Source: Cordylochernes scorpioides
Lineage: Eukaryota > Arthropoda > Arachnida > Pseudoscorpiones > Chernetidae
Direction: 5' to 3'
Assembly (NCBI GenBank): GCA_030710605.1
Contig: CP092865.1
Span: 136,231,500-136,295,499, forward strand
Length of the DNA stretch: 64,000 bases
The notes under the pieces were generated by a model. The model was not told where the DNA came from, searched no databases, and saw nothing but the letters and a program-made list of their open reading frames with translations. Shown here piece after piece: positions 56,902 to 64,000 of this stretch (its first letter is position 1; each line of letters opens with the position of its first letter). Made by a program: the position numbers and the translations under genes.

Positions 56902-57990
56902 AGGTATGATTAAAAATAGGAAAGAGACATAGAAGATTAGCATGGTCCCTGTGATACCAGTTCAGCGGTACAATTACTACAATAAGAACGATACAGAGAA
57001 GATTAGCATGGTCCCTGGGATACCAGTTCAGCGGTACAACTACTACAATAAGAACGATACAGAGAAGATTAGCATGGTCCCTGTGATACCAGTTCAGCGG
57101 TACAACTACTACAAAAAGAACGATACAGAGAAGATTAGCATGGTCCCTGTGATACTAGTTCAGTGGTACAACTACTACAATAAGAACGATACAGAGAAGA
57201 TTAGCATGGTCCCTGTGATACCAGTTCAGCGGTACAACTACTACAATAGGAACGATACAGAGAAGATTAGCATGGTCCCTGTGATACTAGTTCAGTGGTA
57301 CAACTACTACAATAAGAACGATACAGAGAAGATTAGCATGGTCCCTGTGATACCAGTTCGACGGTATAACTACTACAATAAGAACGATACAGAGAAGATT
57401 AGCATGGTCCCTGTGATACCAGTTCAGCGGTACAACTACTACAATTAGAACGATACAGAGAAGATTAGCATTGTCCCTGTGATACCAGTTCAGCGGTACA
57501 ACTACTACAATTAGAACGATACAGAGAAGATTAGCATTGTCCCTGTGATACCAGTTCAGCGGTACAACTATTAAAATAAGAACGATACAGAGAAGATTAG
57601 CATGGCCCCTGTGATACCAGTTCAGCGGTACAACTACTACAATAGGAACGATACAGAGAAGATGAGCATGGCCCCTGTGTTCGGCGGTACAACTACTACA
57701 ATAGGAACGATACAGAGAAGATGAGCATGGCCCCTGTGTTCGACGGTACAACTACTACAATAGGAACGATACAGAGAAGATTAGCATGGCCCCTGTGTTC
57801 GGCGATACAACTACTAAAATAAGAACGACACAGAGATGATTAGCATGGCCCCTGTGGTACCAGTTCAGCGGTACAACTACTACAATAGGAACGATACAGA
57901 GAAGATTAGCATGGCCCCTGTGTTCGGCGGTACATATACTAAAATTGTAACGATACAGAGAAGTTTAGCATGGCCCCTGTGTTCGGCGGT

Positions 57991-58030
<40 letters not shown>

Positions 58031-58619
58031 GGCCCCTGTGTTCGGCGGTACATATACTAAAATTGTAACGATACAGAGAAGATTAGCATGGCCCCTGTGT
58101 TCGGCGGTACAACTACTACAATAGGAACCATACAGAGAAGATTAGCATCGCCCCTGTGTTCTGCGGTACAACTACTACAATAGGAACCATACAGAGAAGA
58201 TTAGCATGGCCCCTGTGTTCGGCGGTACAGCTACTACAATAGGAACAATACAGAGAAGATTAGCATGGCCCCCGTGTCCGGCGGTACATATACTACAATA
58301 GGAACGATACAGAGAAGATCGCATGGCCCCTGTGTTCGGCGGTACAACTACTACAATAGGAAGGATACAGAGAAGATTAGCATGGGCTCTGTGATACCAG
58401 ATCGGCGGTACAACTACTACAATAGGAAGGATACAGATAGGATTAGAATGGTCCCTGTGATACCAGTTCGGCGGTACAGCTACTACAATAGGAAGGATAC
58501 AGAGAAGATTAGCATGGCCCCTGTGATACCAGTTCGGCGGTACATATATTACAATAGGAACGATACAGAGAAGATTAGCATGGCCCCTGCGCAAGGATGA
58601 CACGTAAAATCGTGAAACG
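56902..58619 (+). repeat. U6 snRNA-derived satellite array 2, about 28 units
   Basis: Plus-strand counterpart of the array at 45.5-50.3 kb. Early units (to about 57600) are mostly 66 bp with the GATACCAGTTCAGCGG junction; later units are 59 bp. Several near 57930-58070 keep the ancestral U6 text CATATACTAAAATTGGAACG. The final unit continues into CCCCTGCGCAAGGATGACAC and CGTGAAACGT, the U6 3' half, and stops without a T-run. The left edge is a decayed unit. Confidence 0.95.
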
Positions 58620-58978
58620 TCAGTAATCAGACTGAGATAGATTTAAAACATTTTATTGAACAGCTTCAAACATACGAGTATACATGCTCAACATATATAA
58701 GATAATAAAAACAAAGTTATAAAATATATACAATCAAAAATTTTAAATGGTTAGAAATTTTTACAAAATTCCTTTTTAGGTCTTCTGGATTCGGTCGAAA
58801 GATTCTCTTGCAGGTAGGCTCACCTCTTCTTTCTCCGAGTCGGCATATCCTCCAGAGTGATTATACCGCCACGGCTCGGTTGTAGGTGAGGCATACAGCT
58901 TCAATAAGCCCTTGGGAAAGAAAGGTAGTCTGCAGGATCAGGTCAGAACAACAGGAATACTGGAACAAACAGGCCGAT

Positions 58979-59013
58979 CACTTTGATTTTAGCCAAAAAG
59001 GCCGAGAAGCGAT
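58979..59013 (-). ncRNA. U2 snRNA 5'-end fragment
   Basis: The minus strand reads ATCGCTTCTCGGCC, five T, then GGCTAAAATCAAAGTG. This matches the first 34 nt of U2 with one extra T and one G-to-A change. The branch-point recognition sequence and all downstream stems are absent, so it is a relic or the head of a snRNA-derived retroposon, not a functional U2 gene. Confidence 0.8.
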
Positions 59014-59245
59014 AGAAAAAAAGTAAGGATGAAGACAACTTCTCTGAGATTTCATTTACTAGATCACAACCATTTGATGTTGTTGAAACTCTAAGGCGTT
59101 CTTTTCATCGCTTTTTAAAAACTTCAATTTAACGAATTCCCTCTTTTGAAGAATCAATGAAAAGAAAATAATATCTAAAAATGTTGCCATGATCAAACAG
59201 GTATTGATCAATTTTGTAAAATCTACACTAATGGACAAAACTTAA

Positions 59246-60062
59246 TCTATATATATAAAAATGGATGTTTGTTGGTTGGTCCGTTGGTCTGTGAGTGATA
59301 ATCTTCTACATCGCTCAACCAATCGTGATGAAACTTTGGGAAGATGTTTAGTATACTACCGGGATGGTTTCTGGCTAATTACTCTTTAGAAATAACCTTT
59401 CGTTGCATTTTTATTTACAATAAAACGTAAATTCACTCGCAATCAGCGCCCCTCTCGCGGCAGACGGGCGATGGCGGCGCGCGACGATTGGCTGCCGGCG
59501 CAGCACGTGACTTCCCTGCCCCCCCCCCCCGCCGAGTAAATGAGATCTCCCGGTTGACGGCCGAGCAGCGCCCTCTAGAACGCGTGACGCTTTTGACGGC
59601 GCGGGGCGCTCCCGGTTGGACAGTTGCGCGGGGGCAGAGTGACCTCGCGGGTGCCCTCCGGGAACTACGTCCATCTCTCTCTCTCTCTCTTCCATATGTA
59701 ATATACATTTAAACGTGTAAACCCGGGCGTTGCCCGGGTCATTCGTCTACAAATTCGCAGTAGTTCACTAATTAAAACCAAAATTTCCATACATAGGTAA
59801 AAGAATACTGGGAAGACTGACATTTATTAATGCAGTGATTATAATCAATGATTACAATGAAGGGCTATATTGTATATATATATAAAAATCACTTTCAAAT
59901 TTTAACGTAACGTTCCATTCTCAATCCCGTTGGGCTTTAGATCGGCTAAAACATTTTTATCTTTATTAGTGAATATTAACTTTACTGTACTGAATAGTTT
60001 AGTATAATGTTAATTCAACATATTACAATTTAGCCACTGCAACGCGTGGCCGGGTTCGCTAG
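59246..60062 (+). mobile_element. Non-autonomous Helitron-like element
   Basis: Begins TCTATATATATAAAAATGGA and ends GGCCGGGTTCGCTAGT, with A on the left and A on the right of the insertion. A 5' TC, a 3' CTAG-type end preceded by a GC-rich segment and lack of terminal repeats fit Helitrons. No Rep/helicase is encoded. The hairpin CCCGGGCGTTGCCCGGG lies internally at about 59721. A Penelope-like origin is an alternative. Confidence 0.55.
59437..59690. other. GC-rich island inside the Helitron-like element
   Basis: About 250 bp, strikingly GC- and CpG-rich, including a C-run at 59519-59530 and a CT microsatellite near 59675. ATTGGCTGCC (inverted CCAAT) lies near 59486. Composition is unlike anything within several kb, consistent with captured promoter-type DNA. 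Confidence 0.65.
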
Positions 60063-60284
60063 TAATATATAGAAGGTTGGAATCCATAGTCTGGGTCGCG
60101 TGGGTGTGAGATTCACTCACGCAATACAAGACCAAATAGAGATACCATTTATTTGTTTACAAACGTTACTATTTGAAATTGTTTTTCTAATGTTCCTGTA
60201 GAAGGGCTGTTTTCGCCCGAAAGCTCGAATCTATATTAAAGATTAAAAGAAAAGTATATCCTCGTACGCTTCAAATATTTTACT

Positions 60285-60430
60285 TAAAACTTAATAATGT
60301 TGTACATTTTAGCATGTATATTGGGATACAGACAATAACTCTGAAAGATATTGCAGTGATCTTTATTGAAAACACACGAGATAACCAAGCGTGAACAAAA
60401 TTGCCTCTGTCTCCTTTAAAAAAAATGGTA
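60285..60430 (+). repeat. 126-bp satellite family, single unit
   Basis: One unit: TTTTAGCATGTATATTGGGA, CAATAACTCTGAAAGATATT and GCCTCTGTCTCC, matching the array at the window end. Confidence 0.85.
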
Positions 60431-60468
60431 CTTCCTTTCATTTTTTGTCAGTGAGTTTATACATATAT

Positions 60469-60588
60469 ATTAAAAATAAAATGGCATATCCTGACCAGGA
60501 GGACATGTGCTTTACAGAAGGCAGAGCGCATATAATAAATAATAAAGCACATGTGCTCCTGGTCAGGATATGCCATTTTTATTTTTAA
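60469..60588. repeat. Foldback palindrome, family G
   Basis: The 45-bp arms are almost perfect inverted complements (AAATAAAATGGCATATCCTG, GACATGTGCTTTA) around a 30-bp loop. Confidence 0.9.
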
Positions 60589-61004
60589 AATCAACACCTG
60601 ACCTTTTTATCTTTTATTTTCTTTTTTTTCATTTTTTCACACACATATATATGTATATGTATGTATGCAGGGAGAATCTTCATAACACCGAAAAACTTCA
60701 GGAGAGAATATGCATCACATACATTCAAAAAAATAATAATAAAACCTGTTTTATGAACATTTATTCGTTTTTAAATATTTGATGTGATATATAAATAGAG
60801 CCTTTCGAAAAGTCAGAAAAATATTGGTATATATATATATGTCGTATGCAGGTATCCCTCCCGCTGATAGATGTGGTAGGTAGGTTATGCAGTCATGGGG
60901 CTACAGTGGTTTCAGGATCAACACAAAAGGATGAAGCAGATTGGATGTCACCTAGAAGAGAGGCCAGTGCCGAAGACACGGACAAGGTCCAAGGAGGGTG
61001 TAAT
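60589..61004. other. Unassigned DNA
   Basis: No gene is recognised; a short AT microsatellite lies at 60830-60840. Confidence 0.35.
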
Positions 61005-61155
61005 CTACACACACACACAAAACTTTATTAAGACCAGCGATCTTATACAAATTCACCACAGGAAGAAATAATAGATGGAGCTCCTATACTCCAGGCAGCA
61101 CAGCACCCAACAACAGCCTCCTGGTCCGACGCATGTCCAATGGCCACACGTTCCT
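61005..61155 (-). mobile_element. Antisense copy of the TG-tailed retroposon
   Basis: Complement of the retroposon at 50405-51925, here uninterrupted at the GGACATGCGTCGGACCAGG position where mariner 2 inserted in the other copy. It starts with a CA-run (the tail) on the plus strand. Confidence 0.75.
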
Positions 61156-61404
61156 TTGTACATGGGTGTGATCTACATGAGAGGCAGAAATGATCGGCTA
61201 ATATCCTCCGTTTATAGTTGGAGGCGGAATTAGAACAAACTAACGACTTCTGTAATAGGACCTTTACCTGTCTTGGATGCGGCGGACTCTCAATAAAACT
61301 TTATGATCTTATTTTGTATTACATAATGGTCAAACTGGCGCGTTGAATTATATCTACGAACGTGATTCGTTCTGTCGCCTGAAAAAATGGAATGATTAAA
61401 AGGG

Positions 61405-61560
61405 GGATAAATAGCCCTCTTCTGTCCAAGGCGGGCTTTTATTTCATAGAATCCAAAAGGAATAAAATAAAATCTTCATAATCTGTCAATAAGTGATTAG
61501 CTGGTTAAGTGGTTAGGCCCAATCTATGGTCAAAATATAGAGCCGTAGATTTGGTTTAAC
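61405..61560 (-). repeat. Degenerate retrozyme-like repeat
   Basis: Matches the 320-bp unit through the helix I strand and right part (CCAAGGCGGGCTTTTATT, GGTTAGGCCCAATCTATGG). The hammerhead core has decayed: minus-strand CUGAUGA reads CAGAAGA and GAAAC is lost. Confidence 0.65.
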
Positions 61561-61944
61561 TACTCTATCAGGTAAAGGCCTCTTTGGCGGATTCTGGGGA
61601 TTTTGTTTGATCCCTTCTGAAAACATGGTCCCCAGATGGCCAAGATATAGACCTTTATTTTCAAATATCAATATCCTCATTGCAAAAACTCCATTTAAAA
61701 AGAATCTTTAAGAAAGATATCATTGCATCTCTCCAATCTGCATATCTCCCTGTCTTTTAAAGGGCTACACACCGCGGAATAGCATATATGGGACAATCTC
61801 CTTGAGCCATCCTGAAAAATCAATGAATAGGTTTATAAGTTTTGCCAAATATTGTTTTTTAAAATTCGATATAATAATCCATTTGTATGTGACAAAGTTC
61901 ATTTATTATTTTCTGCTTGGCTAGGTTTCAGGCCAGGAAGCTTT

Positions 61945-62395
61945 CAAAAGGCAAAAAACTTGTCTTAGCTTGATTTTTTCGAACCAAGAATACCTTCAAC
62001 GGGTCATAAACAATCTATGCCTACACCTTAGCTATGTTTCGGGCCAAGAATGCCTACAACAACCAAAAACAATGTATATAGGTTTTTGCTAGCTTTTTAT
62101 TAGGACATTAACAGACCTAAAACAACGTATACATGTCTTATCTATCTTTTTACAGGTCAAGAAATACATTCAACGGACCTAAAACAAGGAATACCATCAA
62201 CGGCCTAAACCAATTTGCAGATGGTTTATCTAGCTTTATTCAGACCAAGAATCCTTTAACGGGTCTAAAACAATGTATACATGTCTTATCTAGCTTTTTC
62301 GGGCCAATAAATGCCTTTTACGGCCCTAAAACAAAGTATAAATGTATTAGCTAGCTTTTTTCTGCCCAAGAATACCTTCAACGAGCCTGAAACCC
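61945..62395. repeat. Degenerate tandem repeat of about 70 bp
   Basis: Six or seven diverged units with the markers CTAAAACAATGTATACATGT, TTATCTAGCTTTTT and CCAAGAAT.CCTTCAACGG. Confidence 0.75.
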
Positions 62396-63090
62396 AGCCA
62401 CAAGCATAATTTAATCGAAAAAAAAACCTTTCGCACTAAAACAGAGAATTTTATCGGATTTAAAAAAAAAAATTACATATCACTTGTTAAACTTGCGATT
62501 CTATTGGATACAAGAATTTAAAAGCATTCAGAGTCAAAAATATCATACATGTGCAAGCTAAACTGTATGAATGAAAAAAACAAACAAACTACAAAATATA
62601 CCAGATTAAACGGTAAATGATATAGTTGTGTTATATAACAGAGAAAATGTTTGTACTTGAACCGCATCAATAATCTCATTCCAAACCCATTACCTTTATT
62701 CAGGATAAGAAAAAAATACGACCAACGTGTGTTAGTTTTAGATAGAAACATGTCTAGCCTTAATTGACTAATTTCCTAATTGGTTAATTAAAACCGGCCC
62801 ATGTGAGGCCACATCAAATATACATACGCATCCTGAGAAATATCCCTAATTAATCGTTATTAATTATGAAGATGGAGGGAATTTGCTAATAATTAAGTAA
62901 GTCATGTAGTGTGTGGTCTTCTGGGATCGTCAAAGGTTGTGTGGAGATTTCTTCGGCAGGAATGTTCCTCAGTATTGATAGATATGTGATAGCAGCATGT
63001 TGTAGAATACTGTCGTGCATCAGACACCATGGTCTGAAACATGGCTGAATTTGGCCTCTTCTGGAGATAATCATTATCTCTGTCAAATAC
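62396..63090. other. Unassigned AT-rich DNA
   Basis: No gene is recognised. The short open frames near 62886-63096 lack family features. Confidence 0.35.
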
Positions 63091-63094
63091 ACTC

Positions 63095-64000
63095 ATGGAG
63101 AAAACTTAAGGAAGTTGTACATATTAACATGTATATCGGATGTCAGACAATAACTCTGAAAGATATTACAGTGATCTTTATGGAAGACATGCGAGATAAC
63201 CAAGTGTTAACAGCTTCTGTCTCCTTAAAACTTAAGGAAGTTGTACCTTTTAGCATGTATATCGGGATTCAGACAACAACTCTGAAAGATATCACAGTGA
63301 CCTTCATTGAAGACATAAGAGATAACCAAATGTGAACAGCCTCTGTCTTCTTAAAACTTAAGGAAGTTGTACATATTAACATGTATATCAGAATTCAGAC
63401 AATAACTCTGAAAGATATTACAATGACCTTTATTGAAGTACACGAGATACCAAAGTGTGAACAGCCTCTGTCTCCTTCAAACTTAAGGAAGTTGTACCTT
63501 TTATCATGTATATTGGGATTCAGACAATAACTCTGAAATATATTACAGTGACCTTTATTGAAGACACATGAAATACCCAAGTGTGAACAGCCTCTGTCTC
63601 CTTAAAACTTGAGGAAGTTGTACCTTTTAGCATGTATATTGGGATTCAGACAATAACTCTGAAAGATATTACAGTGACCTTTATTGAAGACACACGACAT
63701 ACCCAAGTGTGAACAGCCTCTGTCTCCTTAAAACTCAAAGAAGTTGTACCTTTTAGCATGTATATTGGGATTCAGATAATAACTCTGAAAGACATTAGTG
63801 ACCTTTATTGAAGACATACGAGATAACCAAGTGTGAACAGCTTCTGTCTCCTTAAAACTTAAGGAAGTTTTACCTTTTGGCATGTATATCGGGATTCAGA
63901 CAATAACTCTGAAAGATATTACAGTGACCTTTATTGAAGATACACTAGATAACCAAGTGTGAACAGCCTCTATCTCCTTAAAACTTAAGGAAGTTTTACC
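63095..64000 (+). repeat. 126-bp satellite array, runs off the window
   Basis: About seven units with a period of 125-126 bp (GGAAGTTGTA at 63110, 63236, 63362 and 63487). Each contains AGCATGTATATTGGGATTCA, AATAACTCTGAAAGATATTA and GAACAGCCTCTGTCTCCTTA. The first unit starts after CACTCATGGAG. Confidence 0.95.

Overview
This window looks like a eukaryotic, animal-type repeat landscape, most likely from an arthropod. The DNA is AT-rich and almost everything recognisable is a transposable element or satellite: Ty1/copia, several Ty3/gypsy, Jockey-like LINEs, two mariners, a Helitron-like element, a Tigger-like MITE, a hAT end, long foldback palindromes and six tandem-repeat families. The copia primer site, which matches the 5' half of initiator tRNA-Met as in Drosophila copia, supports an arthropod-like host. 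I found no convincing host protein gene. Species cannot be fixed from the sequence alone.

Layout. 1-5.3 kb: a broken Jockey-like LINE, an antisense fragment of a second LINE reverse transcriptase, and a dead mariner with complete terminal inverted repeats. 5.4-10 kb: a complete but damaged gypsy element with matching 200-bp LTRs. 10.9-15 kb: a 32-bp satellite. 16.3-17.2 kb: foldback palindromes. 17.2-21.7 kb: a second gypsy family, with a 5' partial antisense copy at 32.1-33.8 kb. 21.9-29 kb: a three-level nest, in which a young and apparently intact copia (22242-26925, one open frame of 1377 residues) sits inside a non-autonomous copia (21977-28821), which sits inside a foldback element. Both copia insertions have clear 5-bp target duplications. 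29-31 kb: LINE tails, a foldback and a repeat of about 320 bp carrying a complete antisense hammerhead ribozyme. 35.9-39.8 kb: a third gypsy family (antisense) running into a 100-base assembly gap, followed by a 48-bp satellite to 41.3 kb.

43-64 kb is dominated by small-RNA-derived sequence. A 361-bp palindrome has a tRNA-like cloverleaf as its loop (43.6-44.0 kb). Two large arrays are built from an internal segment of the spliceosomal U6 snRNA: about 80 units on the minus strand (45.5-50.3 kb) and about 28 on the plus strand (56.9-58.6 kb), each ending in one true U6 3' end. A U2 snRNA 5' fragment lies 360 bp beyond the second array. Between the arrays are a second mariner inserted in an older retroposon and a decayed fourth gypsy with its own later insertions. 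The window closes with a Helitron-like element holding a GC-rich island, more palindromes and a 126-bp satellite that runs off the end.

The inner copia is the only element that appears able to make its own proteins. Every other protein frame is broken by frameshifts, stops or deletions. The most unusual signals are the U6-derived satellites, the hammerhead repeat and the tRNA-like foldback.
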